From the NCBI GenBank assembly GCA_027669155.1, contig JAQEDR010000023.1:1-34354 (forward strand): DNA of 34,354 nt. The letters run 5' to 3'. Source of the DNA: Peptoniphilaceae bacterium AM52-5BH. Its GTDB lineage: Bacteria > Bacillota > Clostridia > Tissierellales > Peptoniphilaceae. Each line of letters opens with the position of its first letter. Position 1 is the stretch's first letter. A program made the position numbers and the translations under genes. The notes under the pieces are model-generated. The model was not told the DNA's origin, made no database searches, and was given only the letters and a program-made list of their open reading frames with translations. Below are positions 7,275-14,816 of this stretch, in pieces.

Positions 7275-7365
7275 AATCTAAAAGAAAAACTGCTATAAAA
7301 AGAAATCAAATCTCTAAGAAAATATTAAAATTATTCTACAAGATGATTAATTTTTATAACAGTTT
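7275..7365 (-). terminator. Long hairpin after ppk, probable terminator of the ispE-murI-ppx-ppk operon
   Basis: A 15-bp stem (7365-7351 with 7301-7287, one wobble) extends by a further 5 bp (7348-7344 with 7308-7304) across a 2x2 internal loop. It encloses a roughly 35-nt loop and is followed on the minus strand by TTTTTCTTTTAG. The long stem also protects the ppk message 3' end. The large loop makes it an atypical terminator. Confidence 0.5.
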
Positions 7366-7368
7366 AAT

Positions 7369-9555
7369 TTATGAAAATAATTTTCCCAAGAAATAACCTA
7401 GCTTCCACTTAAAAGTTTTCTCTTTTTCCTTAGAAGTCTTATGCGCTCTTTTTTGTCCTATGGCATCTTCCTTCTTGCTAGTCGTCTCTTCAATATTTTT
7501 TTCTTCGCTTCTTTTTCTTGCAATTTCTATTAGTTTTTCTTGCGCTATGAGATTTTCTTTGTTTTCTAGCTTGTAGTAAGATCCATCAGAAGATAATCGT
7601 CTGATTTTCACATCATCTGCAAACATTATATCAAGAAATTCCAGGATTCTTTCTTTGATTCTAACATCATATATAGGAACTGCTACTTCCATTCTGTTTC
7701 TGATATTTCTTGTCATGAAGTCCGCTGATGAGATATATAACTTTGTCCTTCCTCCCTTACCAAACTGATAGATCCTATGATGTTCTAGAAATCTTCCCAC
7801 AACTTGATAGATATTGATATTTTCAGTCCTACCCTTAATTCCCGGAAGAATACAGGTAATTCCTCTAACCATCATATCGATTTTGACACCCTTGTTACTT
7901 GCTTCAGATAGCTTGTCTATAAGTTTCCTATCAGAGATTGAATTCATCTTTAGCCTAATGTAGCCTTCTCCTGTATCTTCCTGGATTTTAATTTCTTCAT
8001 CTATTAATTTATCCAAGCCTTCTTGCATAGATTTAGGGCTAACCATCAAATGCTCATAGTCTCCTTCGAGATTTCCTATAAGGATATTGTCAAAGATTTC
8101 CTTGGCGTCTTTTCCTATTTCGGGATTTGCTGTCATAAAGGAGAAATCTGTATAGAGCTTGGCGGTCTTTTCGTTGTAGTTTCCTGTTGCTACTTGAGTA
8201 ATATAACTAATCTTATCATTCGCATCGACCTTTGTGATTAGGCAAACCTTAGAGTGGGTCTTGTAGTTTTCGAATCCATAGACTACATTACATCCTGCCT
8301 TCTCAAGTCTTGATGACCAAAGGATGTTGTTATCTTCATCGAATCTTGCCCTAAGTTCCATCAAGACTATGACGTCTTTCCCATTTTCACTTGCCTTAAT
8401 CAAGGCTTTGGCAATCTCACTTTCCTTGGCTATCCTATAAAGAGTAATTTTAATGGATATTACATCAGGATCTGTGCTTGCTTCATCAAGGAGCCTTATT
8501 ACAGGATCCATTGACTCATAAGGATAGGAAAGGAGCTTATCGCTCTCTTCTATCTGACTTATGACAGATTTCTTATCATCTATAAAGTATGAGCTTTGTG
8601 GGCTAAATTCATCATAACTATGATTTTTCCTAAAGTCTTCTGGTAGGTCACTTATCAAATCAAAGATAAAATCTGACTGAATGAAAGATTTCGTCACAAA
8701 AATTGATTCCTTACCTAGATTAAATTGTTTAGTCAAAAACTTGATAGAGTCATCGTCTAAGTCTCTATCAACTTCTACCCTCACAGGCTGGAGTCTCTTT
8801 CTTTTCTTAAGCTTGCCCATCATGTAATCTCTAAAGTCTTGGTCGACCTCATAGTCATCATCGTTGAAGTTGATATCTGCATTCCTAGTCAAAGAAAGGG
8901 CATAGGACTTTTCGATTTTATATTTGTAGAAAAGTTCTCCCGCAAAGGCCTCTATAATATCTTCGATTAAGACAAAGTGGTTATCGGATAATTTTAAGTA
9001 TCTAGGAAGTCTATCAGGAAGATAGATAATCCCAATTTTATCCTTTTTCTTCTTATCTGAAGCTATAAGATCAAATATTATAACTATGGATAGGTTAGGA
9101 AGTCTCGGAAAAGGATGGGTCCTATCTATCAATTGAAAATTTAGTATAGGCTCAATCTTGCTGTCGAAGTAATTCTTACAAGATATAAGGTCTTTATCAT
9201 CAAGGTCTGATATTTGTGATATCCTTACTCCCTCTTCTTCCAAATCCTTTAGGATATCGAAATAGACCTCATCTTTTTTAGCATAGGATTTGGGTAAAAT
9301 CTCTAGGACCTTATCGATTTGCTCCTTGGGACTTAGGCCTGATTTTGAATCTATGGCTTGTTTCGATAGGCCAGATAGGTCAGTAAGAGAACCAATTCTC
9401 ACCATAAAAAACTCTTCTAGATTGGTATCAAAGATCGATAAAAATTTGAGTCTCTCAAGCAGGGGCACAGACTTATCTGCTGCTTCCTCCAAGACTCTGT
9501 CGTTAAATTTTAGCCAGGAAAGCTCCCTGTTTTGTGTAAAAGATACGTCGTTCAT
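7369..9555 (-). CDS. ppk: Polyphosphate kinase 1
   Basis: This 728-residue PPK1 starts with the typical N-terminal NRELSWLKFNDRVLEEA. The autophosphorylated histidine is H434 (KTHSKVCL). The downstream ITQVATGNYNEKTAKLYTD and the C2-domain stretch ISSADFMTRNIRNRMEVAVPI-type region are present. The enzyme reversibly makes inorganic polyphosphate from ATP. A Lys/Glu-rich tail of about 60 residues after the catalytic core (about 670-728) is poorly conserved in look and probably lineage-specific. It begins 1 nt after the ppx stop, so synthesis and degradation of polyphosphate are encoded together. Confidence 0.95.
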   Translation of the reverse strand: MNDVSFTQNRELSWLKFNDRVLEEAADKSVPLLERLKFLSIFDTNLEEFFMVRIGSLTDLSGLSKQAIDSKSGLSPKEQIDKVLEILPKSYAKKDEVYFDILKDLEEEGVRISQISDLDDKDLISCKNYFDSKIEPILNFQLIDRTHPFPRLPNLSIVIIFDLIASDKKKKDKIGIIYLPDRLPRYLKLSDNHFVLIEDIIEAFAGELFYKYKIEKSYALSLTRNADINFNDDDYEVDQDFRDYMMGKLKKRKRLQPVRVEVDRDLDDDSIKFLTKQFNLGKESIFVTKSFIQSDFIFDLISDLPEDFRKNHSYDEFSPQSSYFIDDKKSVISQIEESDKLLSYPYESMDPVIRLLDEASTDPDVISIKITLYRIAKESEIAKALIKASENGKDVIVLMELRARFDEDNNILWSSRLEKAGCNVVYGFENYKTHSKVCLITKVDANDKISYITQVATGNYNEKTAKLYTDFSFMTANPEIGKDAKEIFDNILIGNLEGDYEHLMVSPKSMQEGLDKLIDEEIKIQEDTGEGYIRLKMNSISDRKLIDKLSEASNKGVKIDMMVRGITCILPGIKGRTENINIYQVVGRFLEHHRIYQFGKGGRTKLYISSADFMTRNIRNRMEVAVPIYDVRIKERILEFLDIMFADDVKIRRLSSDGSYYKLENKENLIAQEKLIEIARKRSEEKNIEETTSKKEDAIGQKRAHKTSKEKEKTFKWKLGYFLGKLFS

Positions 9556-9556
9556 A

Positions 9557-10462
9557 TTATTTCCTTTCTAATAACTTGCTATATACGTACCCTTCCCTAA
9601 CGCCTGTTTGGCTGATATTTATTTCATTTACATAAAAATATTTTGCTAATCTATTTAGTATAACCATTCCAGGAATCAAAGTGTGTACCCTATCTGGTTT
9701 TATCTCAAGAATCCTATCAAGGACTTCTCTATCATCCATTTCCAAAATCTCTTTGACCATCTTGTTAAACTTCTCGGCATCCATAGTCGAATTATAATTT
9801 GAAAGATTATAATATTCATTATAAAACTTAAGGGATGCCCTAGCAGATCCACCAACAGCAGCGAGATTACTTTGCTTTTCCCTATACATCTTATTTTCTG
9901 CTAGGAGAAGCTTTACAGTATTATCTATTGCTTTCTTCTCCTTCTTGTTAGTAAACAAGCCCGTTACATAATCGTTAAAGGCTGATAGGGATCCTATAGA
10001 TAGGGAAGTTGATTTAATTACCTTTCCTTGATCGATTATTACAACTTCGGAAGAACCGCCGCCGATATCTGTCAAAACACCCTCACTGACATCAACCGAC
10101 TTACTCGCTCCTACAAATGAAAGTCTCGCCTCATCTTCACCAGAAAGAATCTCGATTTCAAGTCCTAGCTCATCCTTAACCCTCTTAAGGATCTCAGACC
10201 TGTTAGCAACGTCTCTAATAGTCGCTGTTGCGAAAGGATGGACGCTATCGATATCATCAAAGTTTGAAATGATAGCATTAAATCTCCTCAAAGTCGCAAT
10301 TAGCCTATCGATACCCTTTTCGGTAAGATTTCCCTTCTTGACATAATTTCTAAGGGAGGCTTGCTCTTTCTCGCTAAAAAGATGGACTGCCTTATCCTCG
10401 ACTTGTTTGTAGACTGACAACCTAACTGTGTTACTTCCAATATCCATTATTGCATAAATCAT
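9557..10462 (-). CDS. ppx: Ppx/GppA exopolyphosphatase
   Basis: This 301-residue protein has the ASKHA phosphatase fold of the Ppx/GppA family in its short two-domain form. Visible motifs are the first phosphate loop MDIGSNTVRL (6-15), catalytic Glu E111 in SGEDEARLSF, and the second phosphate loop LTDIGGGSSEV (130-140). It would release phosphate from polyphosphate ends or act on (p)ppGpp. The adjoining ppk favours exopolyphosphatase. The ATG overlaps the murI stop (ATGA). Confidence 0.9.
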   Translation of the reverse strand: MIYAIMDIGSNTVRLSVYKQVEDKAVHLFSEKEQASLRNYVKKGNLTEKGIDRLIATLRRFNAIISNFDDIDSVHPFATATIRDVANRSEILKRVKDELGLEIEILSGEDEARLSFVGASKSVDVSEGVLTDIGGGSSEVVIIDQGKVIKSTSLSIGSLSAFNDYVTGLFTNKKEKKAIDNTVKLLLAENKMYREKQSNLAAVGGSARASLKFYNEYYNLSNYNSTMDAEKFNKMVKEILEMDDREVLDRILEIKPDRVHTLIPGMVILNRLAKYFYVNEINISQTGVREGYVYSKLLERK

Positions 10463-11211
10463 AATCCCTCCTTCAAATAATTTAGCTTATAGGGAAAATC
10501 TATAAGTTTTGGTATCAAATTCTCTGTGGCAGGAGTTTTCTTGGACATAAATATATTAATATCCAAATCATCGCTCGCACTTTCTAGACTCTCGCTTAAA
10601 AAGATTGCAGGATCAATAATATTAGCCTTATAATCTAGCCTTCTCTCGATGTTCTCCCTTATTATAGGATAATGAGTGCAGGCTAGAAGGATATTTTCGA
10701 TTTTTCTCTCATTAGCAATCTTAATATAGGAATCTATGTATTCATTTAACTTCTTATCATCTTTATTATCAGCTTCTATCAAATCGACAAGCTTCTTTGC
10801 AGCAACTTCATAGACAATATTTTCGGGATTTTTTTCTAGATTGTTCTTATAAAAATGGCTGTTTATGGTAGTCTCAGTCCCTAAAACCAGGAATTTGCCT
10901 TGGTATTTCTCGCTAGCTTTAAGGGCAAGTTCTGTTATAGGAATGAATTTCTTCTTATATTTGTCACTAAGAAAGTCAGTCACAGTAACAGAAAGAGTAT
11001 TGCAGGCTATGACATAATAATCTATATCAAATTTCTCTAGAAAATCTACAATATCGGAAGAAAAGCTTCTAAGCTCTTCCTCACTCCTTCCCCCATAGGG
11101 AACCCTTAAGCTATCCCCAAAATAAAAATACTGGCTCTTGTTAGTTTTGGCAAGCTCCCTAAGGACAGTAAGACCTCCAAGGCCTGAATCAAAAACTCCA
11201 ATCCTAGTCAT
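10459..11211 (-). CDS. murI: Glutamate racemase
   Basis: This 250-residue enzyme converts L- to D-glutamate for peptidoglycan. It has the two catalytic cysteines C70 (IACNTLS) and C178 (LLACTHYP), plus D8/S9 (VFDSGLGGLTVL), the PYGGRS loop and H180. It starts inside the ispE gene (8-nt overlap) and overlaps ppx by 4 nt, so it is translationally coupled on both sides. Confidence 0.95.
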   Translation of the reverse strand: MTRIGVFDSGLGGLTVLRELAKTNKSQYFYFGDSLRVPYGGRSEEELRSFSSDIVDFLEKFDIDYYVIACNTLSVTVTDFLSDKYKKKFIPITELALKASEKYQGKFLVLGTETTINSHFYKNNLEKNPENIVYEVAAKKLVDLIEADNKDDKKLNEYIDSYIKIANERKIENILLACTHYPIIRENIERRLDYKANIIDPAIFLSESLESASDDLDINIFMSKKTPATENLIPKLIDFPYKLNYLKEGL

Positions 11212-12040
11212 CTACTAACTCCACTTTCTCTACGAACTTATACTTACCGGTAAGTTTCTCATAGGCAAGATCGAGACTAGAATCATCAGTGAAAACTCCA
11301 AAGACACTAGCCCCAGATCCACTTACCAGGGCCTTTTCTGCTCCGATATCTTCAAGCCTTGAGCAAATTTCCCTAATATGAGGGAAGTTTTCAAAGATTA
11401 CATCCTCCATAACATTTCTAAAGCCAGAAATAGCAGACTTTTCTCCCTTGCGGAGCTTTTCAATAATTCCAGTAGTATCGATAACTCCATAATCGCCTAG
11501 TCTCTTGTAAACAAAGGCAGAAGAAATCTCAGTCCCGTCATTTATAAGAAGTAGCTTCATCTTCAGCTTGTTGGTAAAAGGAGTGAGTATTTCTCCAATA
11601 CCTTGGGCTCTGGCATTTGATTCTAGGAAAAAGAATGGAATATCCGCTCCGAGCTTTTTGCCAAGACTCATATTCTCATCAAGAGTTAGACCTAAATCCC
11701 AAAGCTTATCAAGTCCCTTGATCATCTCCGCTGCATCAGTAGAGCCTCCAGCAAGACCTGCCGCAAGGGGAATATTCTTGATCAAAGTCACATCGACTCC
11801 ATTTTCATCCACCCTATCTTTAAGCAAGTCCCAAGCCTTGTATATAAGATTGTCCTCAAGGGCGCAGATATCAGGTAAATTTGTTTCGTAATTAAATTTG
11901 TTTTCTTTATTTTTCTTTATAATCAATTTATCAAACAGATTAATCCTAACCATAATACTATCGATCTCATGATAACCGTCATCTCTTTTCGATAGGCTAT
12001 CGAGGGTAAGATTAACCTTAGCATAACATTTTCTTTCCAT
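11204..12040 (-). CDS. ispE: 4-diphosphocytidyl-2-C-methyl-D-erythritol kinase
   Basis: This 278-residue GHMP kinase phosphorylates CDP-methylerythritol in the MEP pathway for isoprenoid precursors, so the organism appears to use that pathway. Motifs are the N-terminal YAKVNLTLDSLSKRDDGYH, the ATP loop PLAAGLAGGSTDAA and the C-terminal VSGSGASVFGVF. It is the first gene of ispE-murI-ppx-ppk. AGAGG precedes the ATG, and two possible extended -10 promoters lie upstream. Confidence 0.93.
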   Translation of the reverse strand: MERKCYAKVNLTLDSLSKRDDGYHEIDSIMVRINLFDKLIIKKNKENKFNYETNLPDICALEDNLIYKAWDLLKDRVDENGVDVTLIKNIPLAAGLAGGSTDAAEMIKGLDKLWDLGLTLDENMSLGKKLGADIPFFFLESNARAQGIGEILTPFTNKLKMKLLLINDGTEISSAFVYKRLGDYGVIDTTGIIEKLRKGEKSAISGFRNVMEDVIFENFPHIREICSRLEDIGAEKALVSGSGASVFGVFTDDSSLDLAYEKLTGKYKFVEKVELVDD

Positions 12041-12055
12041 AATTACCTCTAATTT

Positions 12056-12064
12056 ATTATATCA
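12056..12064 (-). promoter_or_regulatory. Proximal extended -10 promoter of ispE
   Basis: The minus strand reads TGATATAAT (TGnTATAAT) 15 nt before the ispE ATG. A start here would give a very short leader with the Shine-Dalgarno site almost at the 5' end, so the distal promoter may matter more. Confidence 0.4.
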
Positions 12065-12104
12065 TAAGTAGGAAGATTTCGTATCGGGAAATTGTAAAGA
12101 TTAG

Positions 12105-12133
12105 ATAATAACATATCTCAATATTAATATCAG
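12105..12133 (-). promoter_or_regulatory. Distal ispE promoter, divergent from the toxin promoter
   Basis: CTGATA (12133-12128), a 17-nt spacer and TGTTATTAT (12113-12105) form an extended -10 promoter. Its -10 region is an inverted copy (11 of 12 bases) of the toxin promoter -10 region at 12142-12153. Confidence 0.45.
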
Positions 12134-12144
12134 CTTAAAATATA

Positions 12145-12153
12145 TGTTATAAT
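12145..12153 (+). promoter_or_regulatory. Promoter of the small toxin mRNA
   Basis: TGTTATAAT is a perfect extended -10 on the plus strand, predicting a start near 12160. The leader would then be about 27 nt. A stem of CCCTC (12162-12166) with GGGGG (12174-12178) could hide the Shine-Dalgarno sequence. No good -35 is seen. Confidence 0.6.
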
Positions 12154-12180
12154 AAAAACAGCCCTCAATGAAAGGGGGTG

Positions 12181-12229
12181 ATGCCCATGAGGGATGTGTT
12201 GTTGATATTTTTATCATCACTAATATTAC
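12181..12229 (+). repeat. Direct repeats DRa and DRb, upstream copies (toxin 5' region)
   Basis: DRa spans 12181-12203 and covers the toxin start codon; DRb spans 12218-12229. The second copies lie beyond the shared terminator at 12319-12341 (20 of 23 identical) and 12345-12356 (11 of 12 identical), in the same order and orientation. The order matches the par/Fst layout, where these repeats give two convergent RNAs complementarity in trans. Confidence 0.75.
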
Positions 12230-12303
12230 CTTTGTTGAAAGATTTCCTTATAGAAATTTGGAAAGACAGCCGGAACAAAGATAAAAACAAAAAGCAGGAC
12301 TGA
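12187..12303 (+). CDS. Fst/Ldr-like type I toxin, 38-residue membrane peptide
   Basis: The peptide is one hydrophobic helix (about residues 4-25, LLIFLSSLILPLL with a mid-helix Pro at 15), then IWKDSRNKDKNKKQD, a hydrophilic, mostly basic tail. Hydrophobic helix, internal Pro, Trp at the membrane edge and charged tail are the hallmarks of Fst/Ldr peptides that damage the membrane when over-produced. An extremely strong Shine-Dalgarno (AAAGGGGGTGAT) lies 8 nt before the ATG. An in-frame ATG at 12181 is too close to it. The gene is alone on the plus strand between ispE and a tRNA. A terminator, a convergent antisense RNA and paired direct repeats surround it as in par. Identity rests on architecture and peptide style, not strong sequence identity. 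Confidence 0.7.
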   Translation: MRDVLLIFLSSLILPLLKDFLIEIWKDSRNKDKNKKQD

Positions 12304-12316
12304 CCTCCTGCTTTTT
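12289..12316. terminator. Bidirectional terminator shared by toxin mRNA and antisense RNA
   Basis: A 10-bp perfect stem (AAAAAGCAGG with CCTGCTTTTT) encloses an 8-nt loop and has T-runs on both strands. It overlaps the last codons of the toxin gene. The loops of the two convergent RNAs are fully complementary, as expected for a first kissing contact. Confidence 0.85.
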
Positions 12317-12318
12317 GT

Positions 12319-12356
12319 ATGCCCATTTGGGATATGTTGTTATTCACTAATATCAC
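12319..12356 (+). repeat. Direct repeats DRa' and DRb', downstream copies (antisense RNA region)
   Basis: DRa' is 12319-12341 and DRb' is 12345-12356. Both are transcribed only in the antisense RNA, so that RNA is complementary to the toxin mRNA start region although it is encoded beyond it. The spacing between repeats is shorter than in the upstream pair (3 versus 14 nt). Confidence 0.75.
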
Positions 12357-12405
12357 AAAGTCTAAAGCTTTGTGGCTTTATTAAGAGGTAGCTTCTCTTA
12401 AGATT

Positions 12406-12433
12406 ATTATATTTTAATAATCTTTAAAATCAA
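12406..12433 (-). promoter_or_regulatory. Promoter of the antisense antitoxin RNA
   Basis: TTGATT (12433-12428), a 16-nt spacer and TATAAT (12411-12406) on the minus strand. The predicted start is near 12400. The promoter is placed just after the tRNA terminator, which would insulate it. Confidence 0.65.
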
Positions 12434-12445
12434 GAATTAAAGGTT

Positions 12446-12475
12446 AAACAAAAAGCACCTCACTTATAAGGTGCT
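12446..12475 (-). terminator. Terminator of the tRNA-Leu gene
   Basis: On the minus strand AGCACCT pairs with AGGTGCT (7 bp, 8-nt loop), followed by TTTTGTTT. It begins 4 nt after the encoded CCA end. Confidence 0.85.
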
Positions 12476-12479
12476 AATC

Positions 12480-12570
12480 TGGTGCGGGATAGAAGACTTG
12501 AACTTCCACGACCTTAAAACCGGTCACAAGATCCTTAGTCTTGCGCGTCTGCCAATTCCGCCAATCCCGC
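12480..12570 (-). tRNA. tRNA-Leu, anticodon AAG (codon CUU)
   Basis: The acceptor stem GCGGGAT/ATCCCGC, discriminator A and encoded CCA are all present. The anticodon stem is CAAGA/TCTTG with loop CTAAGGA, giving anticodon AAG. The long variable arm (GACC/GGTC stem) is diagnostic of class II tRNAs such as Leu. The T arm has a TTCAAGT loop. A34 is less usual than G34 for this box. A dedicated consensus promoter and a terminator flank the gene. Confidence 0.95.
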
Positions 12571-12587
12571 TCGTGTATTACTTTTAC

Positions 12588-12616
12588 ATAATACACTTAT
12601 TTTTTATTCTTGTCAA
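12588..12616 (-). promoter_or_regulatory. Promoter of tRNA-Leu
   Basis: TTGACA (12616-12611), a 17-nt spacer and TATTAT (12593-12588), starting transcription about 10 nt before the mature 5' end. It sits directly after the stop codon of the upstream transporter ATPase gene. An 8-bp hairpin GTGTATTA/TAATACAC (12573-12596) overlaps the -10 box. Confidence 0.8.
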
Positions 12617-12622
12617 GTTTTT

Positions 12623-13348
12623 TTATAAAACCATAGATAAAAATTGTTTGCTACGTTCTTCTTTTGGATTTTGGAAGAAGTCTTCTGGATTTTCTGAAGT
12701 CTCTACAACCTCTCCCTTGTCCATGAAAATCACTTTGTTTGAGACTTCTCTTGCAAAGCCCATCTCGTGAGTTACTACAACCATGGTCATCCCATCGTGA
12801 GCGAGCTCTTTCATAAGTTCTAGAACTTCTCCTACCATCTCTGGATCAAGAGCACTTGTTGGTTCGTCAAAGAGCATGAGTTTTGGCTTCATCATAAGGG
12901 CCCTTGCTATGGCTACCCTTTGTTTTTGTCCACCTGATAGGCTCGCTGGGTAAACATCCTTTTTGCTAGCAAGGCCTATTCTTTCCAAAAGCTTCATTGC
13001 CTCATCTTCTGCTTCTTTCTTCTTCATTTTCCCTCTCATAACTGGGGCGAGGGTTAGGTTATCTATGATAGACATATTGGAAAAGAGGTTGAAGTTTTGA
13101 AATACCATTCCTATCTCTTCTCTGAGTTTGTTTATGTCTACATTATTATCATTGATTTTCTTCTCTTCGAAATAAATTTCTCCTGAATCTGGTTTTTCTA
13201 GGAGATTGAGGCAGCGGAGGAAGGTTGATTTTCCTGAACCAGATGGGCCTATTATTGATATTACGTCCTTTTTCTTTACATCTAGGTCGATGCCGTTTAG
13301 GACTTTTAAGTCATCGAATGATTTTTCAACATTTTTTACTTTAAGCAT
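12623..13348 (-). CDS. Polar amino-acid ABC transporter ATPase (probably arginine)
   Basis: This 241-residue ATPase belongs to the GlnQ/ArtP family, with Walker [10 protein letters not shown] (near 31-39), signature LSGGQKQR, Walker [13 protein letters not shown] and H-loop VTHEMGFA. It overlaps the binding-protein/permease gene by 8 nt and is the last gene after argG-argH. Arginine as substrate is an inference from co-transcription with argGH under a probable Arg T-box; glutamine or another polar amino acid is possible. There is no clear terminator after the stop; the tRNA-Leu promoter begins at once. Confidence 0.88.
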   Translation of the reverse strand: MLKVKNVEKSFDDLKVLNGIDLDVKKKDVISIIGPSGSGKSTFLRCLNLLEKPDSGEIYFEEKKINDNNVDINKLREEIGMVFQNFNLFSNMSIIDNLTLAPVMRGKMKKKEAEDEAMKLLERIGLASKKDVYPASLSGGQKQRVAIARALMMKPKLMLFDEPTSALDPEMVGEVLELMKELAHDGMTMVVVTHEMGFAREVSNKVIFMDKGEVVETSENPEDFFQNPKEERSKQFLSMVL

Positions 13349-14813
13349 ATAGGAATCCTTTCTCTAGTTCTTTGAATATTTTCTCCATCACTAGGACTAT
13401 GACAAGATAGATTATAGCTGCGGAGAAGTAGGCTGTTGCTGCATCAAAGGTTTGACTTATTACAATTGATGCTCCCCTTGTAAGATCGGCTAATCCAATG
13501 AAGCCTGCTATTGATGTTTCCTTAAAGAGGGTTATAACTTCGTTACCTAGAGCTGGCAAGGAATTTTTCACAGCTTGTGGCATTACGACCTTTTTCATCA
13601 TTTGTAGGTTGGATAGGCCGAGACTTCTTGCCGCTTCTTTTTCCCCCTTGCTGACAGAGTTGATTCCTCCCCTAAATAGCTCTGCCATGTAGGCTGAAGA
13701 GTTTAAGGCGAAGGAAATTATTGCTACTAGAACTAGATTGTCTAGGTTTACCAAGATTACATTAAACATTATCAAAAGTTGGATTGTTGAAGGTGTTCCA
13801 CGGATTATAGATACAAATAAGGCAAATATTTTATCTAATATAATAAGCAAGAATTTTGGAAGTCCTGATAGTTCATCTCCAATATCAATCTTCGCAGACC
13901 TAACGAGGGCAATAATAAGTCCTAGGATAAAGGAAAGGATTAGGGCACACACCGTTACCTTCGCAGTAATTTTTAGACCATCGATTAGATATTTATATGA
14001 TCCATTATCGATTATTGTGGATTTAAATCTTCCAATAAGCCCATTACTTTCTTCTACTTCAGAAGGACCTTGGTATTTGGACATTATTTCATCGATTTTT
14101 CCCTCTTCCTTAAGTTTTGTGATAGCTTCGTTCATTTTTTCTAGAAGGACAGTATTATCTTTATTAACTGCTATGGCGTATTCTTCTTCAAGATATGGTG
14201 TATCTGCTATTTCTAGATCCTTGTTAGCATTTACGAAGTTTTCTGCACTTTGCTTATCTAAGATTACAGCATCTATTTTCTTGCTTTGGAGGGAGAGGAT
14301 AGCATCTGGGACCTTATTAAAGGAAGATACATTTTCTTCTCCGAAGTCGTCTTTTGCTATGGTATCACCGATAGAACCCAGTTGGGTCCCTAGTTTTTTT
14401 CCTTCCAAATCTTCGATTTCTTTGATATCTGAATCTTTTCTCTTAACTATGATTTGGCTGGTCTTGGCAAAGGGTTCGGTAAAGTTTACTGATTTCTTTC
14501 TTTCTTCAGTTACTGTAAAGCCTGCTGCACCTCCGTCAACCTTACCTGATTGGATACTTGCTATGATATTGTTAAAGTCCATGTCGTGAAGTTTGACTTC
14601 AAGGCCTAACTCTTCACCAATAGCCTTAACTATATCAGGGTCAATTCCTACAATTTCGTCTCCTTCGTAGTATTCATAAGGAGGAAAGTCTGCACTTGTA
14701 CCTAAGTCTATCACTCCGTCATCCACGATTTTTTCTTCTGCAAATGCTTTTGTTGGTATAAGTACAAGTAGAGCCAAAAGCATAGCTAATAGTCCATATT
14801 TTTTCTTTTTCAT
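13341..14813 (-). CDS. Fused amino-acid-binding protein and ABC permease (probably arginine)
   Basis: This 490-residue two-domain protein has a signal sequence (about 1-25, ending AFA). A family 3 solute-binding domain follows (about 30-258; [14 protein letters not shown], then [19 protein letters not shown]). A HisM/GlnP-type permease occupies about 270-490, with the ABC-contact EAA loop [20 protein letters not shown] near 392-411. Such receptor-permease fusions are known in Firmicutes (GlnP type). It starts 3 nt after argH, with the Shine-Dalgarno site inside the argH 3' end. The likely role is arginine (or related) uptake with the following ATPase. Confidence 0.88.
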   Translation of the reverse strand: MKKKKYGLLAMLLALLVLIPTKAFAEEKIVDDGVIDLGTSADFPPYEYYEGDEIVGIDPDIVKAIGEELGLEVKLHDMDFNNIIASIQSGKVDGGAAGFTVTEERKKSVNFTEPFAKTSQIIVKRKDSDIKEIEDLEGKKLGTQLGSIGDTIAKDDFGEENVSSFNKVPDAILSLQSKKIDAVILDKQSAENFVNANKDLEIADTPYLEEEYAIAVNKDNTVLLEKMNEAITKLKEEGKIDEIMSKYQGPSEVEESNGLIGRFKSTIIDNGSYKYLIDGLKITAKVTVCALILSFILGLIIALVRSAKIDIGDELSGLPKFLLIILDKIFALFVSIIRGTPSTIQLLIMFNVILVNLDNLVLVAIISFALNSSAYMAELFRGGINSVSKGEKEAARSLGLSNLQMMKKVVMPQAVKNSLPALGNEVITLFKETSIAGFIGLADLTRGASIVISQTFDAATAYFSAAIIYLVIVLVMEKIFKELEKGFLYA

Positions 14814-14816
14814 AAC

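Larger units (their letters stand above)
12289..12400 (-). ncRNA. Predicted antisense RNA (antitoxin) of the Fst-like module
   Basis: It is predicted from the promoter at 12406-12433 and the bidirectional terminator, giving about 110 nt. From 5' to 3' it contains a hairpin TTAAGAG/CTCTTAA (about 12380-12401), a 7-bp hairpin CACAAAG/CTTTGTG (12354-12374), the complements of DRb and DRa, and the terminator. Pairing through DRa would cover the toxin start codon and block translation. It is longer than the roughly 65-nt RNA II of pAD1. Confidence 0.6.

Noticed and set aside
12165..12356. A 63-codon minus-strand open frame across the toxin region.
   Set aside because: It is antisense to the toxin gene, runs through a bidirectional terminator and has no ribosome binding site. 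The antisense RNA interpretation explains this strand better.
13738..14589. A 283-codon plus-strand frame opposite the binding-protein/permease gene.
   Set aside because: It is a shadow frame: no Shine-Dalgarno, no recognisable domain, and the opposite strand encodes a clear two-domain transporter.
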